Positions 18,295 to 27,262 of a stretch of 43,684 bases of DNA are shown here, in pieces (within the stretch, counting starts at the first letter, position 1; each line of letters begins with the position of its first letter). This stretch comes from Crocinitomix sp. (lineage in GTDB: Bacteria > Bacteroidota > Bacteroidia > Flavobacteriales_D > Crocinitomicaceae). The notes under the pieces were generated by a model. That model saw only the letters and a program-made list of their open reading frames with translations, searched no databases and was not told where the DNA came from. Location: positions 1 to 43,684 of the forward strand of contig WTCE01000075.1 of NCBI GenBank assembly GCA_013138735.1. Reading direction: 5' to 3'. The translations under genes were made by a program, and so were the position numbers.

Positions 18295-19452
18295 CTAATT
18301 ATAATAAGTATAGGTACGAATTATTATATAAGAGTTTCGCCCATCTGAACTTATCACGGTTTTAGTTAACCAATTTCCATGTACGTCATAAGTATACATA
18401 TCTTTAGTTTCATGGAGTGTTGGCGAAAGAAATTTATACCTATGTATGTGTGTTTTTAGCAATCCGTCAATTGAATATTCCCATGACAACTCTTCATCTA
18501 ATTCGCGCGTGTATTCCCATAGATCGTAATATCTCTCATAAAGCATTCTATTATTGCTATCAAAAACGTATTCATATTGATTTGATACTTTACCATCTCT
18601 ATCATAATAATCTATCCTAATGAGATTGTTATTGTCATCATAATGAAATGTTTTAAAAAAGTCCCTGTAGGATGGCCCTTCTGGTGCATCATACTCCGGA
18701 ATTTTGACCAATCTGTGGGTCGCTTTTTGACTTAAATCATTGTACTCAAATGTTTCAATTTGCTCTAACACGTCATTTCCATAGGTTTTCAATTCTATCA
18801 TTCTTTCAAGTGAATCGTATAATTCAATCTCAGTCATATAGTTGCGTCCAGACCCATAGGCCCGTTTAATACAATTCTCAATACGAGACAAACTGTCGTA
18901 TTCATAGGATGTACTATAAGATACTATTCCGTTTGATATGCTTTCAACCAGAATTGGCTTGGAGCTTTTGTCATTTAAGTAGGTGATTCTTTTATTTAAA
19001 CGGATCGTATCCTTATATTCTCGCCATTGCTCCATGAGTAATCCTCCCTTATTAAGCACCAGCGAGTCGTAAGGAACCGCATTGACCCCCGTTTTAACGT
19101 TCACTTTACTTAGCAAAGTATTTTGATCGGAATATTCATAAGCATAGTGTTTAGCACTACTTCCATCTGGACGATACATATACTCCAAAAAGTCAATCAT
19201 GTATCCTTCCATATTAAATTCGAGGGTATGGCAATCTGGCGGCAACATAATATGCATACTGCTATCAACATAAATTGAGTCTCCCTCTATTCGGGCACCG
19301 TAAGAATATTCAGCTATACTCTTTACTGATCCATTAAGATTCCAATCCTCTAATGTTAGTTTTGCGTCATCTTGAGCCCAACTGCCTTGAACCCAGCAGA
19401 AGGCAATTAAAACAATACTAAATGATATATTGAAGTTGAATGTGCGCATCAT
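18295..19452 (-). CDS. Secreted YD-repeat-like protein
   Basis: This 385-residue protein has a signal peptide ending near QGSWAQD (residue 27). The body consists of repeats of the form 'Y.YD...NL......D..G', for example YEYDSLSRIENCIKRAYGSG, FHYDDNNNLIRIDYYDRDG, YEYVFDSNNRMLYERYYDLW and YTYDVHGNWLTKTV. They resemble the YD repeats of RHS proteins, which fold into beta-strand wraps. There is no RHS core, toxin tip or T9SS tail. Its ATG overlaps the stop of the upstream 117-residue gene by one base (TAATG), so the two are translationally coupled. Confidence 0.75.
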   Translation of the reverse strand: MMRTFNFNISFSIVLIAFCWVQGSWAQDDAKLTLEDWNLNGSVKSIAEYSYGARIEGDSIYVDSSMHIMLPPDCHTLEFNMEGYMIDFLEYMYRPDGSSAKHYAYEYSDQNTLLSKVNVKTGVNAVPYDSLVLNKGGLLMEQWREYKDTIRLNKRITYLNDKSSKPILVESISNGIVSYSTSYEYDSLSRIENCIKRAYGSGRNYMTEIELYDSLERMIELKTYGNDVLEQIETFEYNDLSQKATHRLVKIPEYDAPEGPSYRDFFKTFHYDDNNNLIRIDYYDRDGKVSNQYEYVFDSNNRMLYERYYDLWEYTRELDEELSWEYSIDGLLKTHIHRYKFLSPTLHETKDMYTYDVHGNWLTKTVISSDGRNSYIIIRTYTYYN

Positions 19453-19805
19453 TAATTCTCACTAAACGGATTAATTCTCACTCCATTCTCTTCTCCCAAA
19501 ACACTTTGATCGCCATATTTTTCCGACCAAAAACCTTTAATGATATTCCGATTGATACAACGATAGACCACGACACCTTTAAAGGTTCGTTCATCATCTC
19601 CCTGATAATTAAAATTCACTACCAAAATATCATCCTTAAAAAACCCCACACCTTTTTGTGTTTGATTTTCGCCAATTGTCCACGAAGCACTGATTTTATT
19701 ATTGGAATTGAGTGCTAATTCAAGCACACCTGTATAAGGAGTCTGTTCACTATCTTGATTGTTGCCTTTTATGGCATATTTTCCAACTAAATCGGTTATT
19801 TCCAT
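19452..19805 (-). CDS. Small cytoplasmic protein of unknown function
   Basis: This 117-residue protein has no signal peptide. It reads as a single small beta-barrel: YTGVLELALNSNNKISASWTIG, KGVGFFKDDILVVNFNYQGD, TFKGVVVYRCINRNIIKGFW. Alternating tolerated strands and 'GFW' are typical of lipocalin-like or fibronectin-attachment-like small barrels, but no family was identified with confidence. It is the first gene of a coupled pair with the YD-repeat-like protein. A -7 box (TATCTTTG) lies 30 bases upstream. Confidence 0.6.
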   Translation of the reverse strand: MEITDLVGKYAIKGNNQDSEQTPYTGVLELALNSNNKISASWTIGENQTQKGVGFFKDDILVVNFNYQGDDERTFKGVVVYRCINRNIIKGFWSEKYGDQSVLGEENGVRINPFSEN

Positions 19806-19835
19806 TGAGCGTAAATTGACTTAATTTTTCAAGTA

Positions 19836-19843
19836 CAAAGATA
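19836..19843 (-). promoter_or_regulatory. Possible -7 box for the coupled pair
   Basis: On the minus strand TATCTTTG matches TAnnTTTG exactly, 30 bases before the ATG at 19805. A TTG lies upstream but at a short spacing (15 bases). Confidence 0.35.
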
Positions 19844-19870
19844 TCAAAGAATCTTAAACAAGAATTTAAG

Positions 19871-19902
19871 TTTGTTTTAGAGACAATTTCTGTTTACTTT
19901 TC
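19871..19902 (+). promoter_or_regulatory. Possible promoter for the small outer-membrane barrel gene
   Basis: TTTG (19871-19874) and TACTTTTC (19895-19902, one mismatch from TAnnTTTG) are 20 bases apart. The -7 box ends 24 bases before the ATG at 19927. Confidence 0.4.
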
Positions 19903-19926
19903 GTATTCCCAAATTTCTCTCTCATA

Positions 19927-20646
19927 ATGACTAAAAGATTTATAAAACAGATTCTCATAACACAGGCAGTGATATTTCTTTCAATTTGCGGATATGCACA
20001 AGAAAGTAGCCCCAATAAATTCGAATTTCGCGCAGTTTTAACTGCTCAAACCCCATTTAGTATTCCGAATGGTTTTTATAATAAAAATCACGTGACTACT
20101 AATTATTTCCGATCAGGTTATGGACTTGGTGTGGATTATAAAATCAACGACAAATGGCAATTATCTGGTGCGGTCGCTTACTACCAATCCTTTGTTAAGC
20201 AGCATTTTTATTTTGGTGGATTTGGAGATGATGCAGATTTTTATTTTCGGCACGTTAGCCCCGAATTGGGTTTGAACTTTGGAATTAATCGTACAATGAT
20301 GGCATCAGAGAAAAGTCGGCTTTCTTGGTCGATAGAACTACAACCTTGGATAAACTTGAACCGTGAAGTTAAAAGTTCTACGCGACGCATTCCTGATGGA
20401 TTAGGCGGAAAACGAGATTCGCAAATCACTATTAGACCAAATGAAAAAATTAGATTTTCGCAACAATTAGGTTTGCGATATGATTATTTTGGAAAGACCC
20501 TCAATTATGGATTTGCATTGGAATTACACTTAAGACAAAGCGGTGTTAACTCTTATGATTATGTGGTAGAGGATTGGTTTACTTATAGTTCGTCTTATAC
20601 TACTACTTCTTCTATGTTGAGTTTTTCAGGATTTATTGGGTTTTAA
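19927..20646 (+). CDS. Outer-membrane beta-barrel protein
   Basis: This 239-residue protein has a signal peptide ending near ICGYAQES (residue 25). The body has alternating amphipathic strands with turns (SGYGLGVDYKINDKWQLSGAVAYYQ, SPELGLNFGIN, LSWSIELQPWINL, LGLRYDYFGKTLNYGFALELHLR) and ends in Phe (SGFIGF), the usual barrel-assembly signal. The size fits an 8- to 10-stranded barrel. No pore, enzyme or peptidoglycan-binding motif was seen. It is monocistronic and convergent with pyrF. Confidence 0.75.
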   Translation: MTKRFIKQILITQAVIFLSICGYAQESSPNKFEFRAVLTAQTPFSIPNGFYNKNHVTTNYFRSGYGLGVDYKINDKWQLSGAVAYYQSFVKQHFYFGGFGDDADFYFRHVSPELGLNFGINRTMMASEKSRLSWSIELQPWINLNREVKSSTRRIPDGLGGKRDSQITIRPNEKIRFSQQLGLRYDYFGKTLNYGFALELHLRQSGVNSYDYVVEDWFTYSSSYTTTSSMLSFSGFIGF

Positions 20647-20744
20647 AAATGCTTTTTAATGATTGCAATTTGTGCGTATATTCAAACTTTGCAACGCGAT
20701 ACTCACGATAGAGATCGGGACGCGCAGCAGCATTTGACTAATGA

Positions 20745-21569
20745 CTATTTCACAAACCCCTTTTCAGTCAAAATAGCTGACATTTCTTGTTGCAGATCTT
20801 GCGCAGCTAACCTAGCTTTGTCTCCAAAATCTTCATCATTGCCTGCATAAATAATTCCGCGAGAAGAATTGACAAGCAAACCACAGTTATCATTCCAACC
20901 ATAATCAGCCACATCTTTCATAGATCCACCTTGCGCACCTACACCAGGCACCAAGAAGAAATGCTCAGGTACCAAAGCACGCACATTTGCAATTGATTCG
21001 CTGCGAGTAGCTCCAACCACATACATTAATTTAGAGGAGTCACCCCATTCGGCAGATTTACGAATTACTTTTTCATATAACTTTTCGCCATTCATATCAG
21101 TTGTGAACTGAAAATCTAAAGCACCTTTATTAGACGTTAAGGCTAATAGGATAACCCATTTTTCAGGATATTCAAAAAACGGCGTTACACTGTCTACTCC
21201 CATATAAGGTGCAACAGTTACCGCATCAAAATCCATGTATTCGAAAAATGTTTTGGCGTAATAATGTGATGTATTTCCAATATCTCCGCGTTTTGCATCT
21301 GCAATCGTAAAGATATCTTTTGGAATATAATCAATGGTTTTTTTCAAGGCATCCCAGCCCTTACTTCCGTGACATTCGTAAAATGCGATATTGGGTTTAT
21401 AGGCCACACATAAATCTTTTGTGGCATCTATAATGCGTTTATTAAACTCAAAAATAGGATCGTCATAGTCTAAGAGGAAGGTTGGGATTTTTTCCAAATC
21501 CACATCCAAACCAACACATAAATAGGATCCTTTACGCTTTATATTTTCAACTAATTGTTCTTTTGTCAT
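20745..21569 (-). CDS. pyrF: Orotidine 5'-phosphate decarboxylase
   Basis: This enzyme converts OMP to UMP, the last step of pyrimidine synthesis, in the cytosol. At 274 residues it is the longer, type 2 form common in Bacteroidota. The catalytic signature D91-A-K93-R-G-D96-IGNT is intact, as are LCVGLDVD near the N-terminus, YKPNIAFYE, and the phosphate-binding PGVGAQGG region. It starts 8 bases after prfA stops, so the two form an operon. The prfA-pyrF pairing is common in flavobacteria. Confidence 0.95.
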   Translation of the reverse strand: MTKEQLVENIKRKGSYLCVGLDVDLEKIPTFLLDYDDPIFEFNKRIIDATKDLCVAYKPNIAFYECHGSKGWDALKKTIDYIPKDIFTIADAKRGDIGNTSHYYAKTFFEYMDFDAVTVAPYMGVDSVTPFFEYPEKWVILLALTSNKGALDFQFTTDMNGEKLYEKVIRKSAEWGDSSKLMYVVGATRSESIANVRALVPEHFFLVPGVGAQGGSMKDVADYGWNDNCGLLVNSSRGIIYAGNDEDFGDKARLAAQDLQQEMSAILTEKGFVK

Positions 21570-21577
21570 TACTAGGG

Positions 21578-22660
21578 TTAAATAGCGGTTCCTTCTTTCA
21601 TTTTCTCTGCATTTTCAGCAATCTTCAATGCATCAATTATTTCTTGTATGTCACCATTCATAAAACTTGACAGATTGTACATTGTTTTATTGATTCGGTG
21701 ATCCGTAATTCTTCCTTGCGGATAATTATAAGTTCTAATTTTTGCTGATCGATCACCTGTAGAAACCAATGACTTTCGGTGTTCAGATCTTTCTTTCTCT
21801 TTCTTCTCTAATTCTGCTTGGTATAAACGCGATCTAAGAACCGTTAAAGCCTTATCGTAGTTTTTGTGTTGAGATCTTCCATCTTGACATTCCACCACCG
21901 TATTAGTAGGGATATGCGTTAAACGCACGGCAGATTCCGTTTTATTTACGTGCTGACCACCTGCACCTGATGCACGATAGGTATCTTTTTTCACATCAGC
22001 CATGTTTAACTGAATATCCACTTCCTCAGCCTCTGGCATAACTGCAACCGTAATTGCAGAGGTATGCACACGTCCTTGTGATTCAGTTTCTGGAACTCGT
22101 TGTACACGGTGAACACCAGATTCAAACTTCAACATTCCATAAACACCATCTCCTTCAACTTCAAAAGAAAGTTCACGGTAGCCGCTTGTTCCTCCTTCAT
22201 TGGAATTCACCACTTCCATTTTCCAACCAATGGATTTAAAAAACATGGTGTACATTCTAAAAATATCCTCAACAAAGATGCATGACTCATCACCGCCAGT
22301 TCCAGCGCGCAATTCAACAATAACGTTTTTGTCATCTTCAGGATCTTTCGGAATCAACATTACTTTGATTTCCTCTTCCATTTCTGCTCGTTGGGGCAGT
22401 AATTCATCCAATTCCATTTTGGCCATCTCCTTCATTTCAGGATCGTCCTCAGTGTCAATCATCTCTTTGGATGTAGCAATATTATCGACAACATTCTTAT
22501 ATTTTAGATACATCTCTACGATTGAAGAAAGGTCTTTATATTCTTTTGTCAATCTGACATAACGATCCATATCCGCAATGATGTCTGGATCGACAATTTG
22601 CTGGCCCACTTCGTTAAAACGAACGGCAATGGATTCTAATTTTTGTAATATGTTACTCAT
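21578..22660 (-). CDS. prfA: Peptide chain release factor 1
   Basis: This 360-residue RF1 reads UAA and UAG stops. The codon-recognition tripeptide is P190-E-T192 in [10 protein letters not shown], which is of the RF1 P-x-T class, not the RF2 SPF. The peptidyl-tRNA hydrolysis motif is G234-G-Q236 in GAGGQHVN. Length and domain order are normal. It is followed by pyrF 8 bases later. The DNA just before its ATG is a dispersed repeat patch with no recognisable promoter, so the promoter may lie within or beyond the repeats. Confidence 0.97.
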   Translation of the reverse strand: MSNILQKLESIAVRFNEVGQQIVDPDIIADMDRYVRLTKEYKDLSSIVEMYLKYKNVVDNIATSKEMIDTEDDPEMKEMAKMELDELLPQRAEMEEEIKVMLIPKDPEDDKNVIVELRAGTGGDESCIFVEDIFRMYTMFFKSIGWKMEVVNSNEGGTSGYRELSFEVEGDGVYGMLKFESGVHRVQRVPETESQGRVHTSAITVAVMPEAEEVDIQLNMADVKKDTYRASGAGGQHVNKTESAVRLTHIPTNTVVECQDGRSQHKNYDKALTVLRSRLYQAELEKKEKERSEHRKSLVSTGDRSAKIRTYNYPQGRITDHRINKTMYNLSSFMNGDIQEIIDALKIAENAEKMKEGTAI

Positions 22661-22665
22661 TTTTT

Positions 22666-22762
22666 TTAGTACTTAGACCGTTCTCCGCCTAAGGCGGGTC
22701 ACTGTTAGTATTTAGACCGTTCGCTGCGCTTTCTGTTAGTACTTGGATCGCTTGCGTGGCTT
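22666..22762. repeat. Three tandem copies of the short dispersed repeat upstream of prfA
   Basis: Three units start TTAGTACTTAGACCG (22666), TTAGTATTTAGACCG (22705) and TTAGTACTTGGATCG (22737). The first unit carries a GC palindrome, CCGCC-TAA-GGCGG (22685-22697), where the second has CGCTGCGC. The patch begins 5 bases from the prfA start. The rest of this spacer, 22763-22949, is pyrimidine-rich on the plus strand and shows no gene. Confidence 0.65.
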
Positions 22763-22949
22763 ACTCCTTTTTGTATTTCTTTAATTGTTGAGACAAATGG
22801 GTTCATTATAATGCTTCATTCTTTCACTACTTATAACTCGCAAATTTTCATCCTCAAATTCACCCTCCACATAAAACTTTACATCTCACACATTTTTCCT
22901 TCTGCCTACCGCCCATTGCCTTCTCTTTAATGCCTATTCACTAATAACC

Positions 22950-23711
22950 CTACTTAACCAAATCAATAATGGCTTTTACCTGAGCGGGTTTTAACTCCAA
23001 GGCCTTTCCAAAATTCTGCACCATTGAAATTTCAGTTGGATCTATATCTCCATCCGCGGCGGCAATCATCATGCTTGCTTTAATTATATCTGTTTTTCCC
23101 TCATCATTTAAATAAGCTGATACTTGCCTTAAATATTGATATGGAGGTTTGTTTTCACTTCTAACTATTTCAATTTCTTTATAAATATCTGCTACAGTTG
23201 CACCAGTTGTTTTGCGATAAACTTTGTGGAACATGTGTATTTCAGAGTCCTCTACTTTACCGTCGGCCAAAATCATCATGATCAGCAATTTTTTAATCAC
23301 CTTTTGTTTTTCAGAAGGAATGTCAACTTTTGCAGCTATTTCTTGGCTTTCTTGGGCTAAGTGTTTTTCCTCAGCCTCTAATTTTTCTGCTAATGTTAAT
23401 TCTTTACGCGGTGCTGCGGAAACTCGCGCTATTGGTTTTTCAATTTGTTTTTTGGATTCAGGAAGATCTGTAATGTCAATTTCTTGTCGCGTTTCTAGGA
23501 TACGATCAACATAAGTATTACGACAAGATTGGCATTCGACATAGCTTCCTTTGCTACCTAGTGGAATTAATGGAATAAAATAGAGCGTAAAGAACTTCGT
23601 TACTTTTTTTTGTTTAAAACGTGTTTGTCCATCACATTGGGGGCAATAAAATTGTCCTTCCTGCATGGTGGATCTCACTCCTCTTGTACCGAAAATTATA
23701 AATCCTAACAT
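22950..23711 (-). CDS. Zinc-ribbon and TerB-like domain protein
   Basis: This 253-residue protein begins with a short hydrophobic MLGFIIFG, then a zinc ribbon with Cys23-x2-Cys26 and Cys60-x2-Cys63. Between them lies a hydrophobic stretch (FFTLYFIPLIPLGSKGS) typical of this zinc-ribbon type. A helical linker follows (about 90-130). The C-terminal domain (about 133-253) resembles TerB: KKLLIMMILADGKVEDSEIHMF and ASMMIAAADGDIDPTEISMV carry the paired acidic 'aDG....E' loops that may bind metal. The protein is likely cytoplasmic; the function is unknown, and 'tellurite resistance' is only a family name. It lies between purM and prfA. Confidence 0.8.
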   Translation of the reverse strand: MLGFIIFGTRGVRSTMQEGQFYCPQCDGQTRFKQKKVTKFFTLYFIPLIPLGSKGSYVECQSCRNTYVDRILETRQEIDITDLPESKKQIEKPIARVSAAPRKELTLAEKLEAEEKHLAQESQEIAAKVDIPSEKQKVIKKLLIMMILADGKVEDSEIHMFHKVYRKTTGATVADIYKEIEIVRSENKPPYQYLRQVSAYLNDEGKTDIIKASMMIAAADGDIDPTEISMVQNFGKALELKPAQVKAIIDLVK

Positions 23712-23756
23712 AAGTTATTTATTAAATAGCAATGACACAAAACAATTGATGTAAAT

Positions 23757-24926
23757 CTATTCGTAAATAAACTCTCCAAATTCTGATTGGATGGTTAATT
23801 TATTCCCAACATTTTTTTCTACTCTTCCAACAATTTTAGCGTCAATTCCAAATGATTCAGAAATTGCAATTATCTCATTGGCATGTTCTGGTGACAAATA
23901 AATCTCCATTCTATGTCCCATATTGAAAACCTTGTACATTTCTTTCCAATCTGTACCAGACTCTTCATGAATCAATTTGAATAAAGGTGGTGCATCAAAC
24001 ATATTGTCTTTAATCACATGTACATCTTTCACAAAGTGTAAGACCTTTGTTTGAGCTCCGCCGCTGCAATGGACCATTCCATGAATATTGTCGCGTTGCT
24101 GATCTAAAATTGCCTTAATTACTGGCGCATATGTTCGCGTTGGAGACAAGACCAATTTCCCCGCATTAATTGGTGATCCTTCAATCGGGTCAGTCAATTT
24201 TTTGCTACCACTATAAACTAAATCAGCCGGAACTTCTGGATCAAAACTTTCAGGGTATTTTTCCGCTAAATATTTATCAAAAACATCATGTCTTGCGCTG
24301 GTTAAACCATTGCTTCCCATTCCGCCATTATATTCTGTTTCATAAGTGGCTTGTCCAAAAGATGCCAATCCAACAATCACGTCTCCGTCTTGAATCGTAT
24401 GATTTGAAATCACGTCTGAACGTTTCATCCTAGCAATTACTGTAGAGTCAACAATTATTGTTCGCACCAAGTCACCAACATCCGCAGTTTCTCCACCTGT
24501 CGAGTGAATATTAACGCCGTAACTTCTTAAATCAGCCAACAGTTCTTCCGTTCCGTTAATGATTTCAGACAATACTGTACCGTCAATTTTGTTTTTATTT
24601 CTTCCAATTGTTGAGGATAAAAGAATGTTTTCTGTTGCACCAACACACAGTAAATCATCTATATTCATGATTAAAGCATCTTGTGCTATTCCTTTCCAAA
24701 CGGATGCATCACCCGTTTCTTTCCAATACATATATGCTAAAGAACTCTTGGTTCCAGCACCATCTGCATGCATTACAACACAATAATCGGTATCTCCTGT
24801 TAAATGATCGGGTACAATTTTACAGAAAGCCTGTGGAAACAAACCTTTGTCAACATTCTTAATTGCGTTGTGAACATCTTCTTTCGAAGCTGAAACACCT
24901 CTAGACTTATATCTTTCGTCAGCCAT
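23757..24926 (-). CDS. purM: Phosphoribosylformylglycinamidine cyclo-ligase (AIR synthetase)
   Basis: This enzyme makes aminoimidazole ribonucleotide from FGAM with ATP in purine synthesis. At 389 residues it is the long form found in Bacteroidota. Recognisable segments are VMHADGAGTKSSLAYMYW near residues 51-70, IAQDALIMNIDDLLCVGA, HSTGGETADVGDLVRT, VIVGLASFGQATYE and the C-terminal NMGHRMEIYLSPEHA. It lies 45 bases upstream of the zinc-ribbon/TerB gene and has a strong terminator in front, so it is transcribed separately from the gene before it. Confidence 0.95.
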   Translation of the reverse strand: MADERYKSRGVSASKEDVHNAIKNVDKGLFPQAFCKIVPDHLTGDTDYCVVMHADGAGTKSSLAYMYWKETGDASVWKGIAQDALIMNIDDLLCVGATENILLSSTIGRNKNKIDGTVLSEIINGTEELLADLRSYGVNIHSTGGETADVGDLVRTIIVDSTVIARMKRSDVISNHTIQDGDVIVGLASFGQATYETEYNGGMGSNGLTSARHDVFDKYLAEKYPESFDPEVPADLVYSGSKKLTDPIEGSPINAGKLVLSPTRTYAPVIKAILDQQRDNIHGMVHCSGGAQTKVLHFVKDVHVIKDNMFDAPPLFKLIHEESGTDWKEMYKVFNMGHRMEIYLSPEHANEIIAISESFGIDAKIVGRVEKNVGNKLTIQSEFGEFIYE

Positions 24927-24941
24927 TGTTTACGATTTTAT

Positions 24942-24990
24942 GCAAAAATAAAAAAAGCACTCATCACAATAGTGTGATGCAGTGCTTTTT
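24942..24990 (-). terminator. Rho-independent terminator of the PorE-like gene
   Basis: On the minus strand a stem of about 17 bp (24952-24968 with 24973-24990, one bulged base at 24980) closes a 4-base loop and is followed by a T-rich run to about 24942. It lies 19 bases after the stop at 25010. The run of A and T on both sides may make it work in both directions. Confidence 0.85.
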
Positions 24991-25009
24991 CTTTAAAAAT
25001 TATGTTTAT

Positions 25010-27145
25010 CTAATTACCGTCTCCGTCTTCTGGCTCAGTTGCTTCAGCTGGAACATAATCGAAACTTAAGATCGCACATTCTGTACGTCTGTTCAATTGG
25101 TGATAATATGTAAATTTCTCGAGATCTGTCTTTTTCAGCTTTGTAATCATATTACATTCAAGCGAAGTATACGTTGTGTCTCCCGCCATGCTGATATCTC
25201 TAATTTCCGCTGGAGTAGTTTCACCCAATCCTTTCGGGATCAAACGTTCAGTTGGAATACCTTTTTCTTGTACTAAATAGTTTACACAAGATTGTGCTCT
25301 CGCTTTAGATAATTTCATGTTTGCACCATCAGAACCACGACAATCTGTATGCGAGATTAACTCGACAATCAAGTTTGGATTTTCTGTTAATAGGTCATAC
25401 AAATAGTTCAATGAATCTTTTGAGTTTATTTGTAAGTTAGGATCAATATTAGTTGTATCCACTAACAATACCGAACTACCCAATGCGTAACGCACCTCAG
25501 GCAATCGAATTGGTTTCTCAATATTCAAGACTTTTAAATCTCTAATGATTCGCGTATTCACCTCAACACCTTCAGTAGTGAAGTTATCGTTTGTTCCTAA
25601 GTATAACTTTTCAATTCCATCAACTTCTAATGTCCAAGTAGCTTCTGGATTAACAAAACGCTCACCATCTGGTTTTTCACCTAAGTTAATTTGACCTGAA
25701 GCATCCGTTAATAAATCATAACTAGAACCGTCAGACCCTACCAATTTAACTTTAGCTCCTTCAATTGGGTAACCCTCTTCTTGGTCAGACACAATAATCA
25801 TTACGTCAATCAAGATTGGTGGTAAATAGAAATCCCAAATATCTTGAGAGTTTGTCCCTTTTGATCCATTTCTGTTTGAACTGATATAGCCTCTTTCAAC
25901 TTTTCCTTTTTCAGTATAGATGATATGGTAATCATCACGACAAGAGTTCATAGGTGCACCAAGGTTTGCTGGGTTTTCCCATTTATCCTCTTCACCTACA
26001 CGTGTTGCCATATAAATATCTAATCCTCCTAATCCAACTAATCCGTCAGAAGCGTAGAATAAGTTACCGTCAGGACCCCATGTTGGGAATAAATCATTTC
26101 CTGCTGTATTAATACCTTCACCTAAGTTAACAGGTAAACTCCAAGAATCAGAACGTTTGTCATAAGTTGACAACCAAAGGTCAACTCCACCAAATCCACC
26201 AGCCATATTTGACGAGAATACTAATGTTTTTCCATTAGGACTAATCGCCGGGTGACCAACATTTGTTGTATCATGATCTTTTAACTCTAATCTTTTTGGT
26301 TCTCCCCATTTTTTACCTTTTTGGCTCGCCATCCACATTTCACAACCTAAGTTCATTTTGTCAACTGATGGACAACGTGTGAACCAAATTGTTTTTCCTC
26401 TTTCATCAAAACACATTGTTCCTTCATTGTCAATTGAATTGATTGGCGCTTCCATAGGAGTTGGTTGACCCCAGTTTCCGTTTCTATCAATTTTTGACAT
26501 CCAAAGGTCCATATAATTTTGTCCCGTAATTGGATCAGAATTTGCTCCTGTAGAACCAGCTCTAGAAGAAGTGAAATACATTTCTTTTCCTCTTGTCCCC
26601 ATTACAGTAGCAAAATCAAACGACCCTGTGTTTAATTTAGAAACGTTAGACACTAAGTGCTTTGTTGGGTTACCCGTACTTTCAGCATAAAAATCACATG
26701 AAGCGATTCGCGTTTTAGCTAATTCGCTTGATGGATCTAGTTTCAAGTATTTTTGATAATTTTCTTTTGCTTCATTGTGCTTACACTGCGCCATTTCCAT
26801 TTCAGCTAGCTTCATGTAAACCTGTGGTTCCCATTCTTGGTAACGCAATAAAACAGCTTTCTCATACTGTTGCTCAGCAGCAGCGTGCTCACTTAACAAA
26901 TCGTAACAACGACCTGACATGAACGTGAAATAGGCTTTCTTTTGTCTTGCTTTGTCATTCTTTGGCCTGATTTTTTCAGCAGCCAGTTTAAAAGCTTCCG
27001 CAGCTTCTGAGTAGGCGCCGGCTTTCCAAAGGTTAACCGCTTCACCCGAGTAACTTCGTGTGGCAGCTCTGTCGGTTTGCGCAGTGGCAACCGTTCCAAA
27101 GGCAATTAATACAACGAATAAAATTACAGACTTTAGTGATCTCAT
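25010..27145 (-). CDS. OmpA-family protein with TPR, PD40 propeller and regulatory domain (PorE-like)
   Basis: This 711-residue exported protein has a signal peptide ending near ATAQT (residue 24). In order it has TPR repeats (about 35-150), a WD40/PD40-type propeller with repeated 'YFTSSR', 'ISPNGKTLVFSSN' and 'LFYASDG' blades (about 175-440), a carboxypeptidase-regulatory-like beta-sandwich (about 445-545), and a C-terminal OmpA domain (about 550-695). The OmpA domain has the peptidoglycan-binding residues SHTD601-CRG, LSKARAQ and NRRTE. This order matches PorE, a T9SS component that links the machine to peptidoglycan. PorE is a lipoprotein, whereas here no lipobox is visible, so it may be one of the paralogues. 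The tail after OmpA is acidic (EPEDGDGN). Confidence 0.85.
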   Translation of the reverse strand: MRSLKSVILFVVLIAFGTVATAQTDRAATRSYSGEAVNLWKAGAYSEAAEAFKLAAEKIRPKNDKARQKKAYFTFMSGRCYDLLSEHAAAEQQYEKAVLLRYQEWEPQVYMKLAEMEMAQCKHNEAKENYQKYLKLDPSSELAKTRIASCDFYAESTGNPTKHLVSNVSKLNTGSFDFATVMGTRGKEMYFTSSRAGSTGANSDPITGQNYMDLWMSKIDRNGNWGQPTPMEAPINSIDNEGTMCFDERGKTIWFTRCPSVDKMNLGCEMWMASQKGKKWGEPKRLELKDHDTTNVGHPAISPNGKTLVFSSNMAGGFGGVDLWLSTYDKRSDSWSLPVNLGEGINTAGNDLFPTWGPDGNLFYASDGLVGLGGLDIYMATRVGEEDKWENPANLGAPMNSCRDDYHIIYTEKGKVERGYISSNRNGSKGTNSQDIWDFYLPPILIDVMIIVSDQEEGYPIEGAKVKLVGSDGSSYDLLTDASGQINLGEKPDGERFVNPEATWTLEVDGIEKLYLGTNDNFTTEGVEVNTRIIRDLKVLNIEKPIRLPEVRYALGSSVLLVDTTNIDPNLQINSKDSLNYLYDLLTENPNLIVELISHTDCRGSDGANMKLSKARAQSCVNYLVQEKGIPTERLIPKGLGETTPAEIRDISMAGDTTYTSLECNMITKLKKTDLEKFTYYHQLNRRTECAILSFDYVPAEATEPEDGDGN

Positions 27146-27262
27146 ATAAATTTACTTTTCTGATATAAGCTTAATACTACAAGAGGCGAAAATAAAGATT
27201 TTATTTGACTTATTGACATAATTACGACAATAAAATGCTGTGAAATAAACCGTTATTTATCC

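Noticed and set aside
20647-20744. GC-richer patch between the barrel gene and pyrF as a terminator or repeat
   Set aside because: It contains CGGGACGCGCAGCAGC-like words but no stem with a T-run and no second copy in the window.
22763-22949. Possible small gene or RNA in the prfA-TerB spacer
   Set aside because: The stretch is pyrimidine-rich on the plus strand, has many stops, and shows no hairpin or start worth proposing.
22950-23711. Tellurite-resistance function from the TerB-like domain
   Set aside because: The TerB fold occurs in many unrelated contexts and no other ter genes are present.
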